A stretch of DNA of 51,953 nucleotides from Methylobacterium terricola (GTDB lineage: Bacteria > Pseudomonadota > Alphaproteobacteria > Rhizobiales > Beijerinckiaceae). The notes below the pieces were generated by a model. It made no database searches. It had not been told where the DNA came from and saw only the letters and a list, made by a program, of their open reading frames with translations. A program made the translations under genes and the position numbers. Below, piece after piece: positions 25,511 through 33,763 of this stretch (position 1 is the first letter of the stretch; the number at the start of each line of letters is the position of its first letter). The stretch is from positions 1-51,953 of the forward strand of contig NZ_VDDA01000030.1 in assembly GCF_006151805.1 (NCBI RefSeq). The letters are read 5' to 3'.

Positions 25511-27448
25511 GTGGGCCAGCTCATCGGCACGGAAGAGGAAACCGCGGCGGACGCACCGGCACCGGCACCGGAGCCGGCGCGGCGGCTGAAGCCCGCCTTG
25601 CTGCTCGGGGCGCTCGGGGTCGTCTACGGCGACATCGGCACCAGCCCGCTCTACGCCTTCAAGGAGGCGGTGCGGGCCGCCGGCCACGGCCAGGCCACGC
25701 CCGCCGCGGTCATCGGCGCGGTGTCGCTGATCCTGTGGGCGCTCCTCGTCGTGGTGTCGCTCAAATACGCGGTGCTGATCCTGCGGGCCGACAATCACGG
25801 CGAGGGCGGCATCGTGGCGATGCTGGCCCTGCTCGGCGCCCGCCACGCCGAGCCGCGCAGCTGGGCCGGCCTCCTCCTCGTCGTCGGGCTGATCGGTGCC
25901 GCCCTCCTCTACGGAGACGGGGCGATCACGCCGGCGATCTCGGTCTTGAGCGCCGTCGAGGGCCTGAAGGTCGAGGCGCCCGGCCTCGCCCGCGCGGTGG
26001 TGCCGATCACCGTGGTGATCCTGGTCGGGCTGTTCCTGATCCAGAGCAAGGGCGCGGCCTTCATCGGGCGGATCTTCGGGCCGGTGATGCTGGTCTGGTT
26101 CGTCGTCATCGCCCTCTTGGGGCTAGGCGGCATCCTGCAATCGCCGCAGATCCTGTCCGCCCTCAACCCGTTGAAGGCGGTCGACTTCCTCACCCATGCG
26201 GGGTGGGGCGTCAGCTTCGCGATGCTCGGCGCCGCCTTCCTGGCGGTGACCGGCGGCGAGGCGATGTACGCCGATCTCGGCCATTTCGGCGCCCGCCCGA
26301 TCCGGCTCGCCTGGTTCGGCCTGGTGCTGCCGGCCCTCGTCATCAACTATTTCGGGCAGGGCGCCGTGCTGCTCGCCGAGCCCGACGCGATCGAGAACCC
26401 GTTCTACCGCCTCAGCCCCGACTGGGCGCATTACCCGCTGATCGGGCTCGCGACGCTCGCCACCGTCATCGCCTCGCAGGCGATCATCTCGGGCGTGTTC
26501 TCGCTGACCCAGCAGGCGGTGCAGCTCGGCTTCCTGCCCTATATCCGCATCATCCATACCGCCCGTGACGAGCGCGGCCAGATCTACGTGCCGATCGTCA
26601 ACTGGCTGCTCGCCGCTGCGACCTTGAGCGCCGTGGTGATCTTCGAGACCTCGGACGCGCTCGCCGGCGCCTACGGCATCGCGGTCTCGCTGCTGATGGC
26701 GATCACGACGTTGCTCGCCGCCCTGATCGCCCGGCGCTGGGGCTACAGCCTGCTGATCGTCCTCGTGGTCAACGGGCTGTTCCTCCTGATCGACCTCGTG
26801 TTCCTGTCGGCCAACAGCGTGAAGGTGTTCGAGGGCGGCTGGTACCCGCTCGTCCTCACGGCGATCGTCGCCGTGACGATGCTGACCTGGCTCCAGGGCA
26901 CGCGGCTGATCGAGGCCCACCGGGTCGGGGAGCGCCAGGACGAGGACGCCTTCCTGGCGCACTTGCGCGCCGACCCGCCGATCCGGCTGCCGGGGGCGGG
27001 GGCCTTCCTGTCGGCGGCCACCAAGGGCATCCCGCTCCACATGAGCCGGCTCGTGGAGCGCAGCCGCGCCCTGCCGTCCCGCTGCACCATCGTCACCGCG
27101 CTCTACGAGGAGAAGCCGGTGGTGCCCGCGCCTGAGCGCGCCGAGGTGATCCAGGTCGCCCCCGACCTCTACCGCGTCACGCTCCGCTACGGCTACATGG
27201 AGGATGCCTCGATTCCCGAGGGGCTCGCCTGCGCGGTGGCGCATGGCGGCTTGCCGGCCGATTTCGTCGAGGACGTCACGGTCTTCATCGGTCACGAGAC
27301 GGTCATCCCGAAGCACAACCACCGCGGCATGGCGGTCTGGCGCGAGGCGCTGTTCGCCTTCATGGCGCGCAACGGCGAGCGCACCGGCGCCTTCTTCTGC
27401 GTGCCGACCCGGCAGGTGATGGAGGTGGGGACGGAGATCGAGATTTGA
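25511..27448 (+). CDS. kup: Kup-family potassium uptake transporter
   Basis: The 645-residue inner-membrane protein has about 12 membrane segments within residues 28-455 and a C-terminal cytosolic domain of about 190 residues. Family marks are GVVYGDIGTSPLYAFKE near 36-52, LYGDGAITPAISVLSA, GGEAMYADLGHFG and NYFGQGA. Kup proteins carry K+ in with protons. The GTG start at 25511 has GGAGG six bases upstream. The acidic, Ala/Pro-rich N-terminal tail (about 1-27) is cytosolic. It is a single-gene unit divergent from the PRISE-like gene; alphaproteobacteria often carry several kup copies. Confidence 0.95.
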   Translation: MGQLIGTEEETAADAPAPAPEPARRLKPALLLGALGVVYGDIGTSPLYAFKEAVRAAGHGQATPAAVIGAVSLILWALLVVVSLKYAVLILRADNHGEGGIVAMLALLGARHAEPRSWAGLLLVVGLIGAALLYGDGAITPAISVLSAVEGLKVEAPGLARAVVPITVVILVGLFLIQSKGAAFIGRIFGPVMLVWFVVIALLGLGGILQSPQILSALNPLKAVDFLTHAGWGVSFAMLGAAFLAVTGGEAMYADLGHFGARPIRLAWFGLVLPALVINYFGQGAVLLAEPDAIENPFYRLSPDWAHYPLIGLATLATVIASQAIISGVFSLTQQAVQLGFLPYIRIIHTARDERGQIYVPIVNWLLAAATLSAVVIFETSDALAGAYGIAVSLLMAITTLLAALIARRWGYSLLIVLVVNGLFLLIDLVFLSANSVKVFEGGWYPLVLTAIVAVTMLTWLQGTRLIEAHRVGERQDEDAFLAHLRADPPIRLPGAGAFLSAATKGIPLHMSRLVERSRALPSRCTIVTALYEEKPVVPAPERAEVIQVAPDLYRVTLRYGYMEDASIPEGLACAVAHGGLPADFVEDVTVFIGHETVIPKHNHRGMAVWREALFAFMARNGERTGAFFCVPTRQVMEVGTEIEI

Positions 27449-27689
27449 GGCCGCGAACGGGCGTTTCTTCGAAGCCTCCGGTCGCGTTGACATCCTCCAT
27501 CGTCACTCGGGGCCGCGCGGCGGAGCCCGGGATCCTGAACCGCAGGTGGTGCGGAACAGGGCAGGACGCCCGCCGCCTTGTCCTGAACGACCCGCAGTGT
27601 CCGGATTCCGGATTCCGCCGCGCGGACCCGGAAACGACGATGAAGGGGAAGAGCGGCCTCGGTCCCAACCTGCGCAAGGTGAGCGAATT

Positions 27690-28130
27690 CTAACTCGCTC
27701 CCACCGGCCGCTCCCCCCGCTTCGCGCCGAGGCGCAACAGGTAGCCGTCCGGGTCCTGCACCAGGAACTGCCGCTGCCCCACTTCGATCTCGCCGGCCCG
27801 GTACCAGGCATCCTCGACCGCCATGAACAGCGGCCATCCGGCCGCATCGAGCCGGTCGAGGATCGGCTCCACCGCCGCGACCTCGATCTGGAGATTGATC
27901 CCCCGTCCCAGCGGCCGGTCCATCGGACCGGTCAGCCAGTGCCGGGCGGCTGGATCGTACTGGTACAGCATCACCTGTGCTCCATCGAGGTCGAGATAGG
28001 CGAAGCGGTTCTCCGGCCGGTCATAGGCGATCCGGAAGCCGATCAGGTCGACCCAGAAGCGCAGGCTTCGCCCGAGTTCGGCGACCACGAGTTCCGGAAC
28101 CAGTCTCGCGCGGGTCAGCGTGTCAGTCAT
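27690..28130 (-). CDS. VOC superfamily (glyoxalase/bleomycin-resistance-like) protein
   Basis: This 146-residue single-copy VOC protein has paired beta-alpha-beta-beta-beta modules: LVPELVVAELGRSLRFWVD (in part), FAYLDLDGAQVMLYQ, then FLVQDPDGYLLRLG at the C-terminus, where the last Asp/Glu region often binds metal. The pattern is close to bleomycin-resistance-type binding proteins that dimerise and trap a drug. A dioxygenase or isomerase role cannot be excluded. AAAGGAG is five bases before the ATG. It is convergent with kup (241-bp spacer without a recognisable gene) and divergent from the SAF-domain oxidoreductase. Confidence 0.85.
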   Translation of the reverse strand: MTDTLTRARLVPELVVAELGRSLRFWVDLIGFRIAYDRPENRFAYLDLDGAQVMLYQYDPAARHWLTGPMDRPLGRGINLQIEVAAVEPILDRLDAAGWPLFMAVEDAWYRAGEIEVGQRQFLVQDPDGYLLRLGAKRGERPVGAS

Positions 28131-28257
28131 GCCTGCTCCTTTCCCAAGTTACCCGCCGGTTGACCTTAGGCTGCCGATCCGTGACGCTTCCCGCAACGGC
28201 GCCCGAGACGTGCGCCGAAGGAAGGGCGAGGCGGCAAGGACCGCCCAGGGAGGGGAC

Positions 28258-29607
28258 ATGAGCCTGTACCACAAGCTCGCGGCGCGGGCCGAGGCCGGCC
28301 ATCCGGTGCGGATCGGGGTGATCGGGGCCGGCAAGTTCGGCTCGATGTTCCTGTCGCAGGCGCCGCGCACGCCGGGTCTGCACGTCGTCGGCATCGCCGA
28401 TCTCGATCCGCAGCGGGCGCGCGCCGCGCTGGCCCGGGTCGGCTGGCCGGCGGAGCGGTACGAGGCCAACAGCGTCGCCGAGGCGATGCGCCAGGGGACG
28501 ACCTTCCTCACCGACGATGCCGAGGGCCTGATCGCCGCCGACGGGATCGAGGTGATCGTCGAGGCGACCGGCCATCCGGGCGCCGGCATCCGCCACGCGC
28601 TCGCCTGCTGCCGGCACAAGCGCCATATCGTGATGGTCAATGTCGAGGCCGACGCGCTCGCCGGGCCGCTCATCGCCCGCCGGGCGGCGGAGGCCGGCAT
28701 CGTCTATTCCTTCGCCTATGGCGACCAGCCGGCGCTGATCGCCGAGATCGTCGACTGGGCCCGCACGGCCGGTTTCCGGGTCGTCTGCGCCGGCAAGGGC
28801 ACCAAGTACCTGCCGGTCTACCACGCCTCGACCCCCGACACGGTCTGGGGCCATTACGGCTTCACGCCCGAGCAGGTGGCCGGCGGCGACTTCAACCCGC
28901 AGATGTTCAACTCCTTCCTCGACGGCACCAAGTCGGCGCTGGAGATGGCGGCGGTCGCCAATGCCTGCGACCTGATCCCGCCCCCCGCCGGCCTCGCCTT
29001 CCCGGCTTGCGGCGTCGACGACCTGCCGGCCCTGCTCAAGCCCCGATCCGCCGGCGGCATCCTGCCGGTGGACGGCACCGTCGAGGTGGTGTCGTCGCTC
29101 GAGCGCGACGGCCGCCCGGTCTTCCGCGACCTGCGCTGGGGCGTCTACGCCACCTTCGAGGCGCCCTCCGACTACGTCCGCAAGTGCTTCTCGGAATACG
29201 GCCTGAAGACCGATCCGAGCGGACACTACAGCGCGATGTACAAGCCGTATCACCTGATCGGGCTGGAACTCGGGCTGTCGGTCGCCAGCATCGCGGTCCG
29301 GGCTGAGCCGACCGGGACCACGCGGGGCTTCTCCGGCGACGTGGTGGCGACGGCCAAGCGCGACCTGAAGGCCGGCGAGCGCCTCGACGGGGAGGGCGGC
29401 TACACGGTCTACGGCCGGCTGATGCCGGCGCGGGATTCCCTGCGCGCCGGCGGCCTGCCGATCGGGCTCGCCCACGGCCTCACCCTCACCCGCCCGGTCG
29501 CCGCCGGGACGCCGGTGTCGTGGGACGACGTGGCGTTCTCGGCCGACGACCCGGCGATCCGGTTCCGGCGGGAGATGGAGGAGGTGTTCCGGGGGGAGGT
29601 GGGGTGA
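28258..29607 (+). CDS. NAD(P)-dependent oxidoreductase with C-terminal SAF domain
   Basis: The 449-residue product has a homoserine-dehydrogenase/MviM-like Rossmann domain (GVIGAGKFGSMF at 20-31). A substrate domain with DGTKSALEMAAVANA (about 222-236) follows, and then a C-terminal SAF-type domain from about 350 (TAKRDLKAGERLDGEGGY in part). Proteins of this layout are annotated as homoserine-dehydrogenase-like or FlgA/SAF oxidoreductases and often sit in sugar-acid catabolic operons. The substrate is unknown. A GGGAGGGG Shine-Dalgarno precedes the ATG at 28258. It stands alone and ends before a large inverted repeat. Confidence 0.8.
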   Translation: MSLYHKLAARAEAGHPVRIGVIGAGKFGSMFLSQAPRTPGLHVVGIADLDPQRARAALARVGWPAERYEANSVAEAMRQGTTFLTDDAEGLIAADGIEVIVEATGHPGAGIRHALACCRHKRHIVMVNVEADALAGPLIARRAAEAGIVYSFAYGDQPALIAEIVDWARTAGFRVVCAGKGTKYLPVYHASTPDTVWGHYGFTPEQVAGGDFNPQMFNSFLDGTKSALEMAAVANACDLIPPPAGLAFPACGVDDLPALLKPRSAGGILPVDGTVEVVSSLERDGRPVFRDLRWGVYATFEAPSDYVRKCFSEYGLKTDPSGHYSAMYKPYHLIGLELGLSVASIAVRAEPTGTTRGFSGDVVATAKRDLKAGERLDGEGGYTVYGRLMPARDSLRAGGLPIGLAHGLTLTRPVAAGTPVSWDDVAFSADDPAIRFRREMEEVFRGEVG

Positions 29608-29645
29608 GGCGCCGGTCGCCCGTCGATCTCTGCCCCTCATGAAGG

Positions 29646-29839
29646 GCGCGCCCGTGACCCCTCCCCCCTCTGCGGGGGAGGGTGGCGAGCGAAGGCGAGC
29701 CGGGAGAGGGGCAGCGCGACGCTGATCGAGGTGGAGCCCGTCATCATGGTCGCGACCTCTCCGGAAGCGTCGTCCCCTCTCCCGCCCGGCTCCGCCGGTC
29801 ACCCTCCCCCGCAGAGGGGGGGAGGGTTCACGGGCGCGC
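29646..29839. repeat. 66-bp inverted repeat pair (intergenic repeat of Hyphomicrobiales type)
   Basis: Arms at 29646-29711 and 29774-29839 are near-complementary and of equal length. Each begins GCGCGCCCGTGA at its outer end, contains the self-pairing core CCCCTCTGCGGGGGAGGG, and ends GGGAGAGGGG inward. The right arm abuts the stop codon of the AhpD-like gene. Placed between convergent genes, it can act as a double terminator. Such CCCTCTCC-rich repeats are common in Methylobacterium and relatives. Confidence 0.8.
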
Positions 29840-29840
29840 A

Positions 29841-30245
29841 CTACACCTGGAACTCTGGGTCCACCGGCACCTGCATCCCGGTGACCAGCGCATTGGTCTG
29901 GTTCGCCATGCCGATCACCGCCAGCAACTCGCCGTACTGCGCCTCGGTCATGCCCTTCGACCGCGCCGCAGCGGTGTGGGAGTGGATGCAGTAGCTGCAC
30001 CCATTGGCGGTCGAGACCGCGATGTAGATCAGTTCCTTGGTCAACGGGTCGAGGGCGCCGTCGGCGGCCATGACCTGCTTCAGGTCGGCCCAGGTCCGCT
30101 CCAGCACCGCCGGCTGGTTGGCGAGCGCCCGCCAGAAGTTGTTGATGAAGTCCGAGCGGCGCGCCGCCCGGATGTCGGCGAACACCGCCTTGACGCGGGG
30201 ATCGGCATCCGCCTCCGCGTCGCTCCACAATCTCACGGTCGCCAT
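29841..30245 (-). CDS. Carboxymuconolactone decarboxylase/AhpD-like protein
   Basis: The 134-residue all-helical product has the AhpD redox motif CSYCIHSH (C83, C86, H90), preceded by LIYIAVSTANG. Such proteins are either alkylhydroperoxidase-like thiol peroxidase components or CMD-type enzymes; the CxxC favours the peroxidase type. It lies 58 bp downstream of the hydantoinase gene on the same strand, so it may be co-transcribed. A reason for pairing with hydantoinase is not apparent. Confidence 0.9.
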   Translation of the reverse strand: MATVRLWSDAEADADPRVKAVFADIRAARRSDFINNFWRALANQPAVLERTWADLKQVMAADGALDPLTKELIYIAVSTANGCSYCIHSHTAAARSKGMTEAQYGELLAVIGMANQTNALVTGMQVPVDPEFQV

Positions 30246-30303
30246 GCGGGTCCTCCTTCGCGAGGGCGCATGGTCGGCCGGCGCGCGCCCCGCGTCGAGG
30301 GCG

Positions 30304-31800
30304 TCAGCGCCGCGCCGCCGCGTCGAACCCGTCCGGCACCCGGCCCGACGGGGTGGCGAGCGCGTAAGGCCCGCGGGCGAGGAAGCGGCCGGAGCCGGGC
30401 TCGGCCAGAACCTGTCCGTCGCGCACCGCGACCTCGCCGCGCCGGATCGTCATCGTCGGCGCGCCCTTGAGGCGCATGCCCTCCCAGGGGGTGTAGTCGA
30501 TGGCGTGGTGCAGGTCGGCATTGGTGAGGACCCGCTCGGTATCGGGGTTCCACAGCACCAGGTCCGCGTCGGCGCCCGGCGCCAGCGTGCCCTTGCGTCC
30601 CGCGAGGCCGAACAGGCGGGCGGCGTTGGTCGAGGTCAGGCGCACGAAGGTCGGCAGGTCGATGCGCCCGGCCGAGACGCCCTCGGAGAACAGCACCGGC
30701 AGGCGGGTCTCGATGCCCGGCACCCCGTTCGGGATCGCGTTGAAGGCCGGCATCCCGTCGGGCCGCGCCCCCGCGCCGCCCTGGCCGTAGCCGCTGCTGA
30801 CCGGATCGCGCTTGGCGGTGGCGAAGGAGAAGCCGCAATGATCGGAGGAGACGACGTCGAGGGTACCCTCGCGGATGCGCGACCAGATCCGCTCCGATTC
30901 GCCCGGCGCCCGGAGTGCCGGCGAGCACACCACCTTGGCGCCCTCGAAATCGGGCTTGGCGAGATCGTCGGTCGAGAGGGTGAGGTATTGCGGGCAGGTC
31001 TCGCCCCAGACCTTGACGCCGCGGGCGCGGGCCCGGGCGATCTCCTCGGCCGCCTCGTCGCAGGAGACGTGGAAGACCTGGATCGGCTGGTCGACGAGTT
31101 CGGCGAGCGCGATGGCGCGGTGCGTCGCCTCGCGCTCGACCACCGGCGGGCGGGCCCAGGCGTGCTGGAGCGGCTCGGTGAGGCCGGCCTCGAGCAGCGC
31201 GCGGATGCGCCAGCCGATGGCGTCGTAATTCTCGCAATGCACCGTCACGAAGGCGCCGAGGCGCCGGGCCGTCGCCAGCACCTCGAGGAACTGGCCGTCG
31301 GTGAGGCGCAAGGGATCGTAGGTGAGAAACACCTTGAGGCTGCGGATGCCGCGGGCGACCAGCGCCGGCACCTCGCGCTCCAGCACGTCGGGCGTCGGGT
31401 CGGTGATGATCTGGTGGAAGCTGTAATCGGCGCGCGAGGCCCGGGCGCTGGCCTCGTAGCCGGTCGCCGTGGCGGCGATCGGGTGGCCCTTCCATTGCGG
31501 CACGAAGCAGATGAACGAGGTGGTGCCGCCGGCCAGGGCCGCGGCCGAGCCGCTCGCAAAGCTCTCCTCGTGCACCCCGCCGCCCTCGGACGGCTCCTCG
31601 ATGTGGCAATGCGGGTCGAGGCCGCCGGGCGTCACGATGAGGCCCTTGGCGTCGATCTCGTCCCGACCGCGCCGGAGGTTTCGGCCGAGTGCCGCGATCA
31701 CCCCGTCCCGCACCCCGAGATCAGCCTCGAACACCTCCGCCGGGCCGGCAAGGGTCGCCCCGCGCACCACCAGGTCGTAGTCGAAATCATGGCTCGGCAT
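30304..31800 (-). CDS. Dihydropyrimidinase/D-hydantoinase family cyclic amidohydrolase
   Basis: The 498-residue amidohydrolase has a binuclear zinc site: H64 and H66 in DPHCHIEEP, the carboxylated lysine K156 in SLKVFLTYD, H188 in VTVHCENYD, a further His in VFHVSCDEA, and Asp in VSSDHCGF. It opens hydantoin or dihydropyrimidine rings to N-carbamoyl acids. Length is usual. GGGAGG lies nine bases before the ATG at 31800. The matching carbamoylase could be the M20 enzyme at 11547-12797, 18 kb away. No dihydropyrimidine dehydrogenase genes are present, so pyrimidine degradation is not shown. Confidence 0.88.
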   Translation of the reverse strand: MPSHDFDYDLVVRGATLAGPAEVFEADLGVRDGVIAALGRNLRRGRDEIDAKGLIVTPGGLDPHCHIEEPSEGGGVHEESFASGSAAALAGGTTSFICFVPQWKGHPIAATATGYEASARASRADYSFHQIITDPTPDVLEREVPALVARGIRSLKVFLTYDPLRLTDGQFLEVLATARRLGAFVTVHCENYDAIGWRIRALLEAGLTEPLQHAWARPPVVEREATHRAIALAELVDQPIQVFHVSCDEAAEEIARARARGVKVWGETCPQYLTLSTDDLAKPDFEGAKVVCSPALRAPGESERIWSRIREGTLDVVSSDHCGFSFATAKRDPVSSGYGQGGAGARPDGMPAFNAIPNGVPGIETRLPVLFSEGVSAGRIDLPTFVRLTSTNAARLFGLAGRKGTLAPGADADLVLWNPDTERVLTNADLHHAIDYTPWEGMRLKGAPTMTIRRGEVAVRDGQVLAEPGSGRFLARGPYALATPSGRVPDGFDAAARR

Positions 31801-32088
31801 CGCGAAGGCCCTCCCTGTCTTGCCGGGGTGGTGGAACCGCTTGCGCGGGCTGTCAATTCCGGCGCGTGCCGTGATCGGTCCGGGTGCCGGGGGTTTGAGC
31901 AGCCGGCCCGTAATTCGGGCACGACCGCAGGTCTTGAGCGGCACTTGACCCAACGGCCGGTTTGACAACGTTTCCGGGCCGACGGACAAGTATCGCACCG
32001 CAGAGGTTCCGGCCGCGCTGAGCCGACGGGGATCCCGCCGGCCGCGCGGTATAAGGGCGCCCGCGGCTCACGTGTGGAGGAACCCTCG

Positions 32089-33072
32089 ATGACGATTCGG
32101 TTGGATGTCCCGAGCCGGCGCGGCGTGATGCTCGGCGCGGCGGCGGCCGCGGTCACGGCCGGTCTGCCGGGCGCGGCGCAGGCCAAGGCGCCGATGCTGC
32201 GCAGCCAGAGCCCCTATTATTACCGCTTCGCCCTCGGCGACGCCGAGGCGACGATGGTCTCCGACGGCACCCTGCCGCTCGGCGACCCCCACGCCAACTT
32301 CCTCGGCCTCACCCCGGCCGAGATGGACGCGCAGCTCACCAGCAACTTCCTGCCGCTCACCAACGCGGTGCTGGAGCAGAACATCCTGATCCTCAACACC
32401 GGCAGCAAGCTGGTGCTGTTCGACACCGGCATGGGCTCGCTCAAGCTGTTCGGGCCGACCACCGGCAAGCTCCTGACCACGATGCGCCAGGCCGGCATCG
32501 ACCCGAAGGACATCGACGCGGTGGTGATGAGCCACGCCCATGTCGATCATTGCGGCGGCTGCGTCGCCGATGACGGCACGCCGCACTTCCCCAACGCCCA
32601 GTATTACATCTCCCAGGCCGATTTCGACTACTGGACCGATCCCACCAAGGTGCCGGCGGCGTTCGGCGCCTTCCTCGACACCGCGCGCAAGAACCTGCTG
32701 CCGATCCGCGATCGGCTGGTCTTCGTCAAGGACGGCCAGGAATTCCTGCCCGGCATCCAGGCCCTGGCGGCCCCGGGCCACAGCGTCGGCCACATGATCT
32801 TCATGATCACGTCGGGCCAGCAGACCCTCTGCTACCTCGGCGACCTGACGCACCACCCGGTGCTGCTGATGGAGAAGCCGCTGACCGAGTTCGCCTACGA
32901 CACCGACCCGAAGCAATCGGCCCAGACCCGGCTGAAGATGCTGACCATGCTGGCGAAGAACCGCATCCCGGTGCTCGCCTACCACTTCGCCTGGCCGGGC
33001 GTCGGCCACGTCGCGGAGAACGGGCAGGGCGGGTTCCGGTACTACCCGCAGGCCATGAAGATGGATCTGTAG
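32089..33072 (+). CDS. Tat-exported metallo-beta-lactamase-fold hydrolase
   Basis: The 327-residue product begins with a twin-arginine signal (SRRGVMLGAAAAAV, R10-R11; likely cleaved after AQA near 32). The MBL domain carries HAHVDHCGG (H149, H151, D153, H154), a later GHSVGH segment and a C-terminal YHFAWPGVGH. The pattern resembles AHL-lactonase/alkylsulfatase-like periplasmic MBL proteins; the substrate is unknown. GGAGG is eight bases before the ATG at 32089; an upstream GTG at 32074 overlaps that Shine-Dalgarno and is rejected. It is divergent from the hydantoinase gene. Confidence 0.88.
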   Translation: MTIRLDVPSRRGVMLGAAAAAVTAGLPGAAQAKAPMLRSQSPYYYRFALGDAEATMVSDGTLPLGDPHANFLGLTPAEMDAQLTSNFLPLTNAVLEQNILILNTGSKLVLFDTGMGSLKLFGPTTGKLLTTMRQAGIDPKDIDAVVMSHAHVDHCGGCVADDGTPHFPNAQYYISQADFDYWTDPTKVPAAFGAFLDTARKNLLPIRDRLVFVKDGQEFLPGIQALAAPGHSVGHMIFMITSGQQTLCYLGDLTHHPVLLMEKPLTEFAYDTDPKQSAQTRLKMLTMLAKNRIPVLAYHFAWPGVGHVAENGQGGFRYYPQAMKMDL

Positions 33073-33109
33073 GGGCGGCTTCAGGGCCGGCGCATCAGAT
33101 GCCGCCGGC

Positions 33110-33763
33110 TCACCCCGCCTTGGGCCGCGGCCCGTACGACTTGAACCGCTCCATCGCCTCCGCCACCTCGGCCTCGCTCAGGATGTGCGGCCGGCCGACC
33201 TGGAGCGCCACGGCGTATTGCCGGCACAGGGTCTCGAGCTCGACCGCGAGCCACAACGCCTTGGCGAGGCTGGGCCCGGTGGCGATCATGCCGTGGTTGG
33301 CGAGCAGGCAGCAGGTGCGGTCCTGCAGCGCCTCCAGCGCCCGCTGCGACAGTTCCTCGGTGCCGAACAGCGCGTAGCCGCCGCAGCGGACGGTCGGCCC
33401 GCCGGCGGCGGCGATCATGTAATGGGCCGCCGGGATGTCCTTCCGGCACATCGCGAAGGCGGTGCAGTAGGTCGGGTGGGCGTGGACGATCGCCGCCACG
33501 TCGGGGCGGGCCCGCAGGATGTCGCGGTGGAAGCGCCATTCGGAGGAGGGCGGGAGCGGGTGGTCGGCCCGGCCGTCCATCGTCATCGGCACGATGTCGT
33601 CGGGCGTCATCTCCTCGTAGGGGAGGCCCGAGGGGGTGATGAGCAGGCCGCCGCCGAACCGGGCCGAGACGTTGCCGGAGGTGCCCTGGTTCAGGCCCTG
33701 CGCCGCCATGCTGCGGCAGGTCTCGACGATCGCCGCGCGCAACCCCGCCTCGGTCTCAGCCAT
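33110..33763 (-). CDS. Class II aldolase/adducin family protein
   Basis: The 217-residue product has the AraD/FucA zinc-aldolase pattern: GTSGNVSAR at 27-35, SSEWRFH with catalytic E75, zinc ligands H94 and H96 in VHAHPTYC, and H157 in LLANHGMI. It fits L-fuculose-phosphate aldolase or ribulose-phosphate epimerase-like enzymes. It is the last gene of a four-gene minus-strand operon: its ATG (33763) lies inside the end of the transporter gene (8-bp overlap). The substrate is probably a hydroxylated sugar acid or phosphate, by analogy only. Confidence 0.9.
   Translation of the reverse strand: MAETEAGLRAAIVETCRSMAAQGLNQGTSGNVSARFGGGLLITPSGLPYEEMTPDDIVPMTMDGRADHPLPPSSEWRFHRDILRARPDVAAIVHAHPTYCTAFAMCRKDIPAAHYMIAAAGGPTVRCGGYALFGTEELSQRALEALQDRTCCLLANHGMIATGPSLAKALWLAVELETLCRQYAVALQVGRPHILSEAEVAEAMERFKSYGPRPKAG

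Noticed and set aside
27449..27689. Small gene between kup and the VOC gene
   Set aside because: The 82-codon frame starts inside the kup end, lacks a Shine-Dalgarno and has arbitrary composition.
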